Assembly: GCF_947172395.1 (NCBI RefSeq)
Contig: NC_069099.1
Location: 15,381,740 to 15,445,739, forward strand
Direction of reading: 5' to 3'
Source of the DNA: Bicyclus anynana
Taxonomy: Eukaryota; Arthropoda; Insecta; Lepidoptera; Nymphalidae
DNA length: 64,000 nt
In this document: positions 52,388-62,932 of the stretch, piece by piece
Position numbering within the stretch: the stretch's first letter is position 1
How the letters are laid out: every line of letters starts with the position of its first letter
Notes under the pieces: model-generated
Seen by the model: the letters and a program-made list of their open reading frames with translations, nothing else
The model's database searches: none
What the model was told of the DNA's origin: nothing
Translations under genes and position numbers: made by a program

Positions 52388-52702
52388 GTAAGTACTATTT
52401 ATATTCTACTTGATCGCATCTAATTTTATTAACTTGATATAACTGAACAAAAACAATAAAGATGAATAAAATGAATACAACGTACACGTACAAAAATATT
52501 GTACCAATTATTAAGGTAAATAATTATTGTATGTTTCAAAGGATATCCAATCGAATATACGTAAAGTAATTAATCAAAGTGAGACATCAAACGCACGTGT
52601 TTTTCATGATTATATTACATGTATGGTATTATTTTATCGGTTATTCGCTCCGTTACCGAGGCAGCCCCTACACTATTATTACGAATTATGCGGTATTATT
52701 GA

Positions 52703-52812
52703 CCTTATAAAGTTGGGCTATTGTCGTACCCACTCCTAGCACTGTCTTTCCCGACTAGTTGGAGGGGAATGGGAATATTGGTCATATTATAAAAAAAAAT
52801 GTGGCAAATAGT
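52703..52812 (+). repeat. SINE-C 3' half
   Basis: 'gggctattgtcgtacccact', 'tttcccgactagttggaggg' and 'aatattggtcatattataaa'. The head is missing. Confidence 0.82.
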
Positions 52813-53049
52813 TGAGTAGATTAATGAGTTCTAGCGTTCTAATATAATTGCACCATATTTTGCGTAGAGTCAATATTGCACAATATTTTTTAGTCTTAGT
52901 GCATTATTGCGCAATACTACGAATTGTGCAACGCGTATATCCAGCGTTTGCATCGAAAGCGCCTTTCAATCTTATTGTATTGAAAAATGTTATTGAAGAA
53001 TTTATTCGACGCTGTCTAATGTTTTTTTGGTTGTTTGCGTTTTTTTTGG
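52813..53049. other. Unassigned AT-rich DNA
   Basis: Repeated ATTGCACAAT/ATTGCGCAAT/AATTGTGCAA words lie between 52843 and 52932. No gene. Confidence 0.4.
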
Positions 53050-53410
53050 AGCTATGTTAGGAGTATCTCTGCGTGATCGAATTAGAAATGAGGAGATCCG
53101 CAGAAGAACCAAAATCACCGACATAGCTCAAGGAGTCGCGAAGCTGAAGTGGCAATGGGCGGGGCACATAGTTCGAAGAGCCGATGGACGTTGGGGTCCC
53201 AAAGTGCTGGAATGGCGACCCCGCACTAGTAAGCGCAGTGTTGGCCGACCCCCCACCAGGTGGACTGACGACATCAAGCGAGCCGCAGGGATTCGCTGGA
53301 TGCAGGTGGCCCAGTATCGTGATGTTTGAAAGTCCCTACAAAAGGCCTATGTCCTGCACTGACCTGGACGTCCATCGGCTGATATGATGATGATGATGAT
53401 GATGATGATG
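53050..53410 (+). mobile_element. RTE-A LINE fragment, best-preserved frame
   Basis: The 100-codon ORF at 53027-53329 contains MLGVSLRDRIRNEEIRRRTK, then ITDIAQGVAKLKWQWAGHIV, then RRADGRWGPKVLEWRPRTSK, then RSVGRPPTRWTDDIKRAAGI and RWMQVAQYRDV. It stops where consensus has a Trp codon (tgg to tga), just before KSLQKAYV... and the (ATG)n tail at 53381-53410. No RT catalytic motif is included, because the copy is 5'-truncated within the C-terminal domain. Confidence 0.93.
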
Positions 53411-53599
53411 TCTGATGTTTTGTCGTTTTAATCACCAATATTTGGTGCCAAATTATATCTGCAACTTAATATTCATGATTTTTGTTGACTATAATGTAAT
53501 AAACATGAGTGTCTTTTATCATTCTTTAAACGAGTGTTTCGAAAATTTATTTACATACTTATCGTATAGTCTGACAAATTCGTTGACAACACTCCCATG

Positions 53600-53866
53600 A
53601 TATGCGGGCGACAGGGGGAAATACTGCACGAGTGTGAAATCGTTCGTGCGGGGAAGTGACGTGCATCAGTCGTGGGTTTTTCATTCATCGCTACACGTCC
53701 CCCGCCTCGCGCGGTACATCGGCAGTGTTACGAACGAAGTTGCCAAGCTATACCTACTTCTATTACGCCGGTACCGACTTACGACTATTTTCCAGTTGTC
53801 TTTACTTTAAATATTTCTAAGCAAATTATTCATGTTAAAAGTAACATGCTTCTACGATAACACAAA
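53600..53866 (+). promoter_or_regulatory. CpG-rich block with initiator and splice donor, candidate first exon B
   Basis: High CpG at 53600-53770 ('cgtcccccgcctcgcgcgg'). TGACGTGCATCAGTCGTGG holds the insect initiator match TCAGTC with A at 53668; the sequence at +28 (ACGTCC) is close to a downstream promoter element. A donor AAA|GTAAGT follows (GT at 53867). A start codon at 53832 would give MLKVTCFYDNTK before the donor. Confidence is moderate for a promoter and low for this start. Confidence 0.45.
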
Positions 53867-54104
53867 GTAAGTTAGACTAACTTTGAATCTAGTGTATTTC
53901 TCTAACGAAACCTCAAATGGGCGAATACATTTCTATAGGACCTGACCATCACCTGCAAAATACAGTAAGGACAGGATTTTCCGGACGTCAGTTTCACGGT
54001 TTCGTGGTTATACGGATTGAACTCCAGACGACCATATTACATGGATAAGACTTCAAAACAAAAATTATAGAAAAAGAATCGTTATTAGTTTATGTACTAG
54101 AGAC
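53867..54104. other. No recognisable feature
   Basis: If block B is an exon this would be the start of its intron. No acceptor/exon pair could be identified. Confidence 0.35.
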
Positions 54105-54560
54105 AGTGGCGTGCATAAGATTTTTAACTAGGGTATGCATTTATTTATTTTATTTATTTAGAAAGGAACACTTACAGTTAAATACAAAGATAATAAAAGT
54201 AACAACATAGAAAACAGATTATAGCCAATTACAAGTTTTCGCAAATAAATTTTACATATTAGATAGCAAGCTCGCAAGGAAAACATACTTCAATAAAACA
54301 TAATCCAATATGAGAAAAGAGATAATGATAATAATAAAAGAGATAAATTAAAAGAAAAGGCGAAAGAGAGAAAAAAAAACAACAAAACTAAAATTGATAA
54401 GTAAACAAACTAGCTTAACATAAACAACTTAAAGTACATTATAAGTAAACAATTGAATATTCCTTGTCCAACTATGCATTCTGTGGTCCAACATAGTCTT
54501 GTATTGATTAAGTCCTTAGGGTAGACAGTGCATATTTGTATCTATGAAGTGCACGCCACT
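54105..54560. mobile_element. Element bounded by AGTGGCGTGCA inverted repeats
   Basis: agtggcgtgca (54105-54115) and tgcacgccact (54550-54560). The interior has 'ttatttattttatttattta' near 54140-54165 and an AT-rich body. The class is unknown. It may enclose a LINE tail on the minus strand. Confidence 0.6.
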
Positions 54561-54640
54561 TTTTTATTTTTTATTATACTTTACAAGTAAGCCCTTGACT
54601 ACAATCACACCTGATGGTAAGTGATGATGCAGTCTAAGCT
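54561..54640 (-). repeat. SINE-B terminal fragment
   Basis: A/T-rich tail, 'acaagtaagcccttgactac', 'cacctgatggtaagtgatga'. The rest is missing. Confidence 0.8.
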
Positions 54641-54649
54641 TTCTAGTAG

Positions 54650-54985
54650 TAATAGTTTCAGCGCTATATTGTCCTATATTGTAGTTTGCTTATAGTGACA
54701 ATGATTACGTAAATGACAAAATTGCTTGGAAATGAAATGTATTACATGACAGGCTACTTATATACCTATTGTTAAATGGTGATAAACTAAAAAAGAATAA
54801 ACCTGGCTGAGTTTGTTGTGGGCTCTTCTCGGACCAAGGAGCGTTTGGAACCCTCGTAACTTTAATTTTAAGTTTTCGAATAATTATTATAACCATTATC
54901 TTAAGTTTAATATTATTACCTGACGTTTCGAAAGAGCTTGTAAACTAAGCCTATTTGAAATAAATGAATTTTTACTTTTTGACTT
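54650..54985 (+). repeat. LINE-L 3' tail, longest copy
   Basis: 'aaatgaaatgtattacatga', 'ctggctgagtttgttgtggg', 'aggagcgtttggaaccctcg', 'taattttaagttttcga', 'ctgacgtttcgaaagagctt' and 'gaaataaatgaatttttact'. No coding sequence precedes it. The LINE clade is therefore not assigned. Confidence 0.7.
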
Positions 54986-55505
54986 TTGCTAAACCGCGGA
55001 CAGACAGACGAACGCACAAATAGACGGACATAGCGGAACTAAAATGGTTTCCTGTAGACTACGGAACCCTAAAAACAAGCCATAATCCAGTTTATCCGGA
55101 TTCTCGTTATCAGAATGATTTAAAATAAATATTAGCCAGGTTATAAATATAAATAAGATTCTATTGAACGTAATATACAAATTTTGACAGTAAATAAGTT
55201 TGTCAATCATAAATGAACCTTTCAGAATGTTTTTCCTAAACAAAAAACTCTATTTCTGAAAAATTCATCAGCAGTTATCCCAATGGATTTCGTAAGCAGG
55301 ATTTTCCCCAATTAGCGTTGTAAAATGTATTTTATAATGGCCTCGGGAAATTGTTACTCAATAAGTTTTCATAACAAAAATATTTTTCATTTTTTTATTT
55401 CATCAAAAACTCCCGACAAAATCACCGTAAATTTATGGATTTCTCAAAGTTTGCAGCAAATACTACATGTAAAATAATACATTATTATACAAGGGGTTAA
55501 TAACA
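54986..55505. other. Dispersed-repeat snippet, then unassigned DNA
   Basis: 54993-55070 ('ctaaaccgcggacagacaga', 'ctacggaaccctaaaaac') recurs at 56480-56555 and 57030-57100. The remainder is AT-rich with an 84-codon minus ORF that has no recognised domain. Confidence 0.45.
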
Positions 55506-55510
55506 ATACT

Positions 55511-55772
55511 TGCGAACTCCCGCAACTTCGTCCGCGTAGAATTCAGTTTTGCACCAATCCTGCGGGAATCATGGACTTTCCGGGATTTTCCGGGATTCCG
55601 GGATTTTTTTTCACAAATCCCGGAGGAAGTATGGATTTTTCCGGGATGAAAGTAGCATATGTGTTAATCGAGTAAGTAAAATCTATTTAAATTTCCAGCC
55701 AAATCGTCTACGTAGCCGCAACGCAAATAAGGAACAAACATACACACAAACTTTCGCCTTTAATAAGTAATT
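55511..55772 (-). mobile_element. H4 Helitron-like remnant
   Basis: Minus strand 'ggcgaaagtttgtgtgtatg', 'gtagacgatttggctggaaa', 'ttaacacatatgctactttc' and 'ctacgcggacgaagttgcgg'. The final CTAG is mutated. The ccgggattttccgggatt stretch is an internal short tandem. Confidence 0.7.
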
Positions 55773-55793
55773 GTAATACTATAACAATAACAA

Positions 55794-56163
55794 TCTATAC
55801 TTATAATAAATCTGTAGAGAGGTCTATTCTGTACATTATATTTATTTCCAAAATAACTATCAGGGGGTGATTAGTGATCGATACTGTTGCCAAAAATGCA
55901 ATCAGTAAAATTTTTGTTTGTCTGTATGTTCGTTATAGAAACAAAAACTACTCGACGGATTTTAACGAAACTTGGTGCAGATATCCTTCATACTCCTGAG
56001 CAGGTTACAGTATACTTTTCATCACGCTACGATTAATAGGAGCAGAGCAGTGAAGGGAAATGTTAGGAAAACGGGAGAAGTTACTCCATTTTTACAGCGA
56101 TACTTACTGTAAGGACTGGATTAAAGAGGTATAAGGGCGGATGAAGTCGCGAGCGTCCGCTAG
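55794..56163 (+). mobile_element. H1 Helitron-like element, 370-bp version
   Basis: A|TCTATACTTATAATAAATCT ... GAGCGTCCGCTAG|T. It matches the 5' ~350 bp and the 3' end of the 878-bp copies in the tandem unit but lacks their middle (CCCTA run and neighbours), so it is an internally deleted sibling. Confidence 0.9.
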
Positions 56164-56394
56164 TCCATAATATAGGTAAGGATTTTTAGTCCCGAACCTT
56201 CAGGCGAGGATCTAAATAGAAACCTAGTTACAAAGCTAAATTACAACTTATAATTGAATATGTTCACTCTCACAAATATAAAATATCTATTAGCATAACA
56301 AGATTAAATTTAAAATAAATAATTTTAGTTTATTTCGAAGGCTAATTAACACAAAAATTTAACAATAGTTACTTGTAGAAATTATACACTGGTT

Positions 56395-57150
56395 TGAAAA
56401 ATAATTAGTTTTTTTTTTATTTCCTGGACATTTTAAATATTCAGACATGTGTTTATTCAATTAGTTCCAATAGTCTCTGAGCTAAACCGCGGACGGACAG
56501 ACGGACATGGCGAAAGTACAAGAGGAACCCTTTCATATTCAATACAGAACCCTAAAAAGTGGGGCTATTGCGGAGTTTAAAACCGTTGTCAAAAAGTTCA
56601 GAATTTCTATCTCCGTATACTAGAATTAGAAAGCCTTGATAGCCGAGTGGATATGACCTCTGCCTCCGATTCCGGAGGGTGTAGGTTCGAATCCGTTCCG
56701 AGGCATGCACCTCCAACTTTTCAGTTGTGTGTATTTTAAGAAATTAAATATCACGTGTCTCAAACGGTGAAGGAAAACATCGTGAGGAATAATACTGCAT
56801 AAAAGAGAATTATCTTAATTCTCTGCGTGTGTGAAGCCTGCCAATCCGCATTGGGCCAGCGTGGTGGACTATTGGCTTAACCCCTTTCATTCTAAGAGGA
56901 GACTCGAGCTCAGCAGTGAGCCGTATATGGGTTGATAATGTTGGAAAATGATTAGTTTTTTTAATTCCTAGACTTTTAAAATTTTCAGACATGTGCTTAT
57001 TCAATTAGTACCAATACTCTCTGAGCTAAACCGCAGACGGACATGGCGATAGTATAAGTGGAACCCTTTTATGTCCAATACAGAACCCTAAAAAGTAGAG
57101 CTATGTCTAAACGTTCAGAATTTCTATCACCATATACTAGAATTAGCTTC
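56395..57150 (+). repeat. ~235-bp direct repeats flanking a SINE-A
   Basis: 56395-56632 and 56943-57150 align throughout ('attcagacatgtg.ttattc', 'gagctaaaccgc', 'aatacagaaccctaaaaag', 'atactagaattag') with some deletions. SINE-A 56633-56940 lies between. Confidence 0.9.
56633..56940 (+). repeat. SINE-A copy, full length
   Basis: Head 'gccttgatagccgagtggat', B box GGTTCGAATCC, complete body, tail 'ggttgataatg'. The 64-codon minus ORF is antisense. Confidence 0.94.
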
Positions 57151-57409
57151 TCTAAAAGAGTTGGTATAGGAATCGGTTACGAGTGAAAACTACTCCACTT
57201 GGCTGGCATAAAAGTCGTACAGAGAAATGTTCACGGAGCCATTTGTAGCTGCAAATCGCACAATTTGCACTCCGCTGCTGAAAGAGAGAAAACTTTGAGA
57301 TTTTCACACTATTTCAAATAATATTGGATATAAATTAAACTCTGTCGGGTTCAACATAACCTGAGAACAGGAAGAACAGGATGAATTTTCCATTATCCTA
57401 TCTATACTA

Positions 57410-57722
57410 TCTATACTAATATTATAAAGAGGAAAACTTTGTTTGTATGTTTGTTTGTAATGAATAGGCTCAAAAACTACTGGACCGATTTTAAAAATTC
57501 TTTCACCATTCGAAAGCTACATTATCCACAAGTAACATAGGCTAAATTTTATTTAGGAAAAAAATAGGGTTCCGTAGGATATTTGGGTTTTTTGGACACA
57601 AGGTGTAAAAAATCAACCAGAAAAGTTACTTATTTTGCGGGGTAGGGTAGGTAGGGTAGGGGTAGGGTAGGGGTGGTTGAAACATCGAGTTTCACGCGGA
57701 CAAAGTCGCGAGCGTCCGCTAG
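57410..57722 (+). mobile_element. H3 Helitron-like element, 313 bp
   Basis: A|TCTATACTAATATTATAAAG ... GCGTCCGCTAG|T with A and T at the flanks. It contains 'aaactactggaccgatttta', 'ccgtaggatatttggg' and a (GGGTA)n stretch (57640-57672) just before the 3' hairpin. An alternative start nine bases upstream (57401) also fits, because 'tctatactat' is duplicated there. Confidence 0.85.
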
Positions 57723-57847
57723 TTTATGATATTTTTAGAAATTAACTATTTTGAACTACCGTGTAAGGTTGTAGCTCCAGTTAAGGGTGATAATAACTGC
57801 AACACAGTGTTTGACTAAAGCAATATTATCGAATATATGTATGTATA

Positions 57848-58290
57848 CCGGAGGGTGGTGGTGGAATCCGGTTCGGGGCATGCACCTCCAACTTTTCAGT
57901 TGTGTTTTTTTTTATTCTTTACAAGTTAGCCCTTGACTACAATCTCACCTGATGGTAAGTGATGATGCAGTAGGAGGAGGAATGAAAATCCACACCCCTT
58001 TCGGTTTCTACACGGCATCTACCGGAACGCTAAATCGCTTGGCGGTACGTCTTTGCCGGTAGGGTGTAACTAGCTACAGCCGAAGCCTCCCACCAGCCAA
58101 AACAATGTATTTTAAGAAACGGTGAAGGAAAAACATCGTGAGAAAACCTGCATACCAGAGAATGTTCTTAATTCTTTGTCTGAAGTCTGCCAATCCGCAT
58201 TGGCCCAGCGTGGTGGACTATTGGTCTAACCCCTCTTATTCTGAGAGAAAACTCTAACTCAGCTGAGCTTAATATGTGTTGCTAATGATG
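57848..58290 (+). repeat. SINE-A copy split by SINE-B
   Basis: Head part 57848-57906 (B box region GGTGGAATCCG, decayed) and body 58102-58290 ('aaacggtgaaggaaaaacat' onwards). The interruption is a minus-strand SINE-B. Confidence 0.88.
57907..58101 (-). repeat. SINE-B copy nested in SINE-A
   Basis: 5'-truncated (ends in 'gcctcccaccagcc') and lacking about 25 bp in the middle ('gatgcag' joined to 'taggaggagg'). Confidence 0.9.
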
Positions 58291-58835
58291 TACAAAATTA
58301 TCATGGGGTTCATCAAAACTCAAACTAACTTATTTCAACTCAGACCAAACTAGTATTTGAAGTACTATAATCTGTAGTCCGCTGCCCCCGCCGTCGGACA
58401 AGTTACCGAATTCGCAAACTACTTTCAAGTTTACCGAATACTTCGCTAACTGGCGCATCTGTTTTGCTTCAGAACTTTCCATTCACTGTGTCATAACATA
58501 ATGATAGGGCCCACTTAGTAATACAACTGAATTATTGTTAATATAAAAGCTAGTTAATCCTAATAGCTAATTAATGATGATATTTTTATTTTGTTACAGG
58601 TTTAGGTAGTTAATTAAGATAAGTATTATTTATTTTTGTTAGTTTAACTGATTATAAATACATCTGTTTTAATAATTTGTTACCCGATTAAGGTACGGAT
58701 TAACCCAATACGTATAATGAATAAAATCCTAATAGCTTAACCACGTCCTCTAAAAAAGAATGGTGGCAAGAATAGATTGAATTATCCTATGGAATGATGA
58801 ACTTTATTTCTATTTGTTTTTGAAGAACATTACGT
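58291..58835. other. No gene seen
   Basis: 58372-58462 is loosely repeated at 59293-59378 ('aactactttcaagttt', 'ttcgctaa', 'cgcatct'). Otherwise AT-rich. Confidence 0.4.
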
Positions 58836-58925
58836 GAAAAAATTGGAGGTGCCCCGGACCGGATTCGAACTCACACCCTCCAAAATCGGAGGCAGAGGTC
58901 ACTGAGCACTGAGCTATCACGGCTC
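58836..58925 (-). repeat. SINE-A head fragment
   Basis: Only the tRNA-like region: 'agccgtgatagctcagtgct', B box GGTTCGAATCC-like (gagttcgaatccggtccggg). Confidence 0.88.
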
Positions 58926-59459
58926 TTATACATAAGTACATGTTACCTTATTAACGAAAGTTTTTTTAAAAGTTATGTCTAAAATCTAAGTAATTGTACA
59001 TGTTTTACGCGAAGTTGTTTAATAATAGATTAGTAAAATTTCACTAAACGACCTGTAATTAATTATATATCTTTTTTAATAGTTAATAAATGAAAAACTA
59101 ATCAATATATAATAAACCCGGTGCGTGAGACCGGCGTCAAGCTTGGTGTCAAATTGACGTCACAGTTGGTGGGTTAAAGTTTTATCAATAGGTACGTATG
59201 TACCTATCCCTATTTATTTATGTTCCAAGTGTACTTAAAACTTGCTAATTATATTACGTACAAAGGGAATAGTTCGGTTGTACGTATTTCAATCTCAATT
59301 TTCGTCTGCCTCAAGCAGAACTTACCAAATGCGGAACTTTAAACTACTTTCAAGTTTCCGGCATAGTTCGCTAAACTTTCGCATCTATTTGCCATACTAT
59401 TTTGTCCAGTGTTTGGTAAGCCGCTGGGCTATTCTGGCATACATAACTTGATAAATATT
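58926..59459. other. No gene seen
   Basis: AT-rich. The 69-codon ORF 59242-59451 overlaps the weak repeat mentioned at 58372 and has no domain. Confidence 0.35.
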
Positions 59460-59785
59460 GACAGAATTGAGACCAGAAGCCACAGCAGAAAAACTGCAAG
59501 TGGTAAGTGGCCTTTCTGACCGAGAGTTATTGTTCCTTTTGATTTGCAGCGGAGACTTTTGGACCATGGAGTCGCAATACCAAAAAACTTCTCCGGATTA
59601 TATCACCGTGGCTAGCCGTCCTGTCACCGTCGAGGCAACTAGCCGCGATGAAGTGATTCGGAGATTATTTTTGGTACTGCAACTCCATAGCCCATAAATT
59701 TAAAACTCTCAGTCTCTCTCAAGCATATTTGTGCCACTTACCGTTTTCACCTTTTTCTGCTGCAGCTCCCGATCTTGATTCTGTC
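59460..59785. mobile_element. Foldback element with ~52-bp inverted arms
   Basis: The left arm 59460-59512 ('gacagaattgag', 'cacagcagaaaaa', 'ggtaagtggc') and right arm 59732-59785 (complement: 'gacagaatcaag', 'tgcagcagaaaaa', 'ggtaagtggc') are about 80% complementary. The 79-codon ORF 59458-59697 and the tempting GT...AG pair inside are by-products. Confidence 0.65.
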
Positions 59786-59980
59786 TCCCTGATAATAACA
59801 CGGTGCTAATGTGTCAACGCATTAGGGCCCGCCCTATTTCCCAGAGAACCAGCGTTAATCCATCGGATCTCTTGCTGACTTATTCACACGGCTCGATTAG
59901 CGACTAGTTAACTTTATACATTATTTGTGTAGTCATCACCATCATCCTATTTCGGAACGAAAGTACGTAGTCAGACATCA

Positions 59981-60316
59981 TTTTTTTTTTCTTTATAAGT
60001 TAGCCCTTGACTACAATCTCACCTTATGGTAAGTGATGATGCAGTCTAAGATGGAAGCGGGCTAACTTGTTAGAAGGAGGATGAAAATCCACACCCCTTT
60101 TCGGTTTCTACACGACATCGTACCGGAACGCTAAAATCGCTTGGCGGTACGTCTTTGTCGGTAGGGTGGTAACTAACCACAACCGAACCACCCACCAGCC
60201 AGACCTGGACCTATTAAGAAAATCTCAATCGGCCCAGCCGAGGATCGAACCCAGGACCTCCGTTTTGTAAATCCACCGCGTATACGGAGCCATCGCCATA
60301 CCAAGGAGGCCGTAAA
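59981..60316 (-). repeat. SINE-B copy, full length
   Basis: Minus strand head with B box GGTTCGATCCT and a duplicated A-box neighbourhood ('gccttggtatggcgatggct' before 'ccgtatacgcggtgga'), which disrupts the A box. Confidence 0.92.
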
Positions 60317-60865
60317 GTCAATCATCATTTAGTGAAGGGTAAAAGTTTGTCAGTTCATGGTAAGTACGTTAGCCAATAATGGAGTTTGGGCCATGGTGGC
60401 TTTGGAAAGTAGCGAGGTTTTAAGGGACCAGACCCTCAATTGTCCAAGTAGGTATAAAACGCGTTCTTCTTTTCGTTCCATCTTCTATCGGTTCTTCTTA
60501 TAAAACGTTTTCTTTTGAGCACGAGGCTTATAAGGCCCATCACAGGAAAATCACTGATCATTGACTTTTGTCTTGTCCAAAATTCCCCAATGCCTGAAAA
60601 CAAAAGTTATATTTTATCAGTATGCATGTATATTTCTAAGATTCTGTTTTGGTATATATCAACGTCAGATATGATCTATTGTATCCCAAAATATTGCAAT
60701 CTTAGCGATATTCAAGACCAGTGGACTCTGGAAAAGGTACCGTAATATCGCCTCGTATGTCGTTATATGAAAGAGTTTCCTTTAAAAATGGACGCGGTTT
60801 GCGAGCTTCATATTTACTATACTCAGGTACTTCAAGTATTACGGATCTATATTAGGTGGTGGATG
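60317..60865. other. No gene called
   Basis: The 76-codon ORF at 60515-60745 has no recognised domain. The stretch is not obviously repetitive. Confidence 0.35.
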
Positions 60866-60866
60866 C

Positions 60867-60893
60867 ATGATAGCCTAGTGGATATGACCTTTG
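60867..60893 (+). repeat. SINE-A A-box fragment
   Basis: 'tgatagcctagtggatatga', then 'cctttgc'. It stops there and 'atatgacct' is repeated just after. Confidence 0.6.
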
Positions 60894-60959
60894 CAAAATA
60901 TGACCTCATATAAATCTTGAACTAAAACATTTTTCAACACAAATTTTCGGTATCTAAAT

Positions 60960-61350
60960 TAATAAATATTTTGAAAAGGGTAAGATTTGGTTTTTTGTTT
61001 GTTGGATACAATTTTATATAAAAACTACTGAATCGATTTTAAGAATTCCATCACTAATCGTAAGTTACATAACATAAGCTTAAACATAGATTTACTACAC
61101 ATAGATAGTGAAGGACGAAAGTAACTCTAAAAATTAAGGATTTTCCATACAAACTTTCAACGCTATTGCACACCCTTCTATTTTTATTTTACTGTCTAAA
61201 AGTACCCTATATTTTGCTCCAAGGTCCCATTTACTAGTGTACCAAAATTCATCTTGATCGGTTCATTCGTTTACAGACTTTCGCATTTATAATATTATTA
61301 TATATTTCCGCTGGAACGGGAAACTTACGAGTGAAACCGCAGGACATCTG
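60960..61350 (+). mobile_element. Old Helitron-like remnant
   Basis: 'aaaactactgaatcgatttt' and 'gtaagttacataacata' on the left; 'aacgggaaacttacgagtga' and 'aaccgcagg' on the right. The middle (61110-61300) is a different, unassigned repeat-like segment. Ends are lost. Confidence 0.5.
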
Positions 61351-61735
61351 TCAGTTCACAATAAAAAACTTTTATTTCATTCGCGAAAACCACCACGATC
61401 TTCATAGTTATTGAATACACATGCTAAGACAAGAGTTACGAGGGGTACGGTATTGTAAACAAAAAACAATAACACAGACGTCTCTATTGAGTTTACATTG
61501 AATACAAATACGGTATTTGTATTCAACACGCACTCCACAAGGCTCACGGCTACGATAGATTGGGTCTATTATACCCCACAATGTTGCGGTCTCGGGGAAA
61601 TTGTGGGCCAGCGGACGCAGGTTGAGCCGGCGAGGAAATATCATTTCATGCGTGAACGCCTATGAAAAATAACCCTTCTTTGTCATTGTGATACTTTTAT
61701 ACCCATCGTGGGATCAGTAGCACACACTATACATT
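61351..61735. other. No gene called
   Basis: A local palindrome 'gaatacaaatacggtatttgtattc' centre (61500-61524) pairs 11 bases on each side. The 78-codon minus ORF has no recognised domain. Confidence 0.45.
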
Positions 61736-61739
61736 TTTT

Positions 61740-62030
61740 TTTTGACGGCCGCGTGGCGCAGTGGGTAGTGACCCTGCTTTCTGCATCCACGGTCGTGGGT
61801 TCGATTCCCACAACTGGAAAATATTTGTGTGATGAGCATGGGTGTTTTCCAGTGTCTGTGTGTATTTATACATTATATAAGTATTTATATGTAGTATATA
61901 AATGTATATGAATATTATAATATCAACTATCTTAGTACCCATAACACAAGCTACTCTGTATGCTTACTTTGGGGCTAGATAGTGATGTGTATTGTTTAAG
62001 TATATTTATTTATTTTATTTTTATTTATTT
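61740..62030 (+). repeat. SINE-E copy, full length
   Basis: tRNA-like head with A box TGGCGCAGTGG (61755-61765) and perfect B box GGTTCGATTCC (61799-61809). The body has 'gatgagcatgggtgttttcc' and 'ggggctagatagtgatgtgt', and a TTTATTTATTTTA tail. It is the only copy in the window. ORFs at 61708 (+) and 61727 (-) are read-through noise. Confidence 0.88.
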
Positions 62031-62075
62031 TTTTAAATTAATTATTTAAAAAAATTACAAAATACCAACCCGCAT

Positions 62076-62143
62076 TCATTGTAGGATAGGAGATTTGGAC
62101 CTACCTCGCTGCTTCAGGGTCCAAATCTCCTATCCTACAATGA
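62076..62143. repeat. Perfect 26-bp hairpin
   Basis: 62076-62101 is the exact complement of 62118-62143, with a 16-nt loop. No flanking target duplication is evident. Confidence 0.93.
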
Positions 62144-62932
62144 TTATCTCCTTGTTATAAACCATATAAATTTAAATAGGCTGATGATTATGACGAATTT
62201 ATTTCATAAGATACTTGCTCTATTAATTGAACAAACAAGCATTTTGACATACTAGAAATCTGCTAAGCAAGAGTCATTTTTTATTTAGTTTTTTTTTTAA
62301 TAACAATTCAATACAAATGACTACATTAGTAAATTTAACCAAGTAGGCAGTTGTACAAAGAGTAGATACAAGTTTCATGCTAATTTACAAATACTCGAAA
62401 AATGTACAAGTTTTTAAAGTACACTTCAGCTCCACACATTTTTTTTACAGGACAATTATTTTAATTAGGTCAATTTAATGAAAGAAAAATAATTATCGCA
62501 TTCAGAGCTTCTACAAAACAAATAAAACATTATTTGCAAAAATAGTATTATAGTACATAGGTAATTTAATGAGTAATATTTAACAAAAATCAGATCTTCA
62601 AAATTTTACGTTTTATCCATTAATTACAGGACATCCTGTATATGTACATATAAACCTTCATCTTGAATCACTGTCTTGCTGAAAACTGCATTAAAATCCG
62701 TTAAAGTTCAAAGATCTAAGCAAACATCCAACGGAAGCGACTTCATTTTATATTATGTAATGATATTGATTATGTTTCTAAAGACGATGTTTTAATACTA
62801 ATTGACTTATTTACGTGTTCACAAAAATTGACTCAAAGCAATATGTGCAACCAAGTTTAACAATTTTTATAATGCCGACAAAGATACATAGGTTCAGGAA
62901 ATAACCAATGATATGCTGTATGAACATATTAA
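62144..62932. other. AT-rich, no gene seen
   Basis: No ORF, repeat family or tRNA-like head recognised. Confidence 0.4.

Noticed and set aside
53027..53329. 100-codon ORF as an intact host gene
   Set aside because: It is the C-terminal part of the RTE-A reverse transcriptase ORF, recognisable in eight other broken copies in the window.
59460..59570. Mini-intron with GTAAGT donor and TTTGCAG acceptor in an open frame
   Set aside because: The donor lies in a terminal arm that is mirrored at 59732-59785, so the structure belongs to a foldback element.
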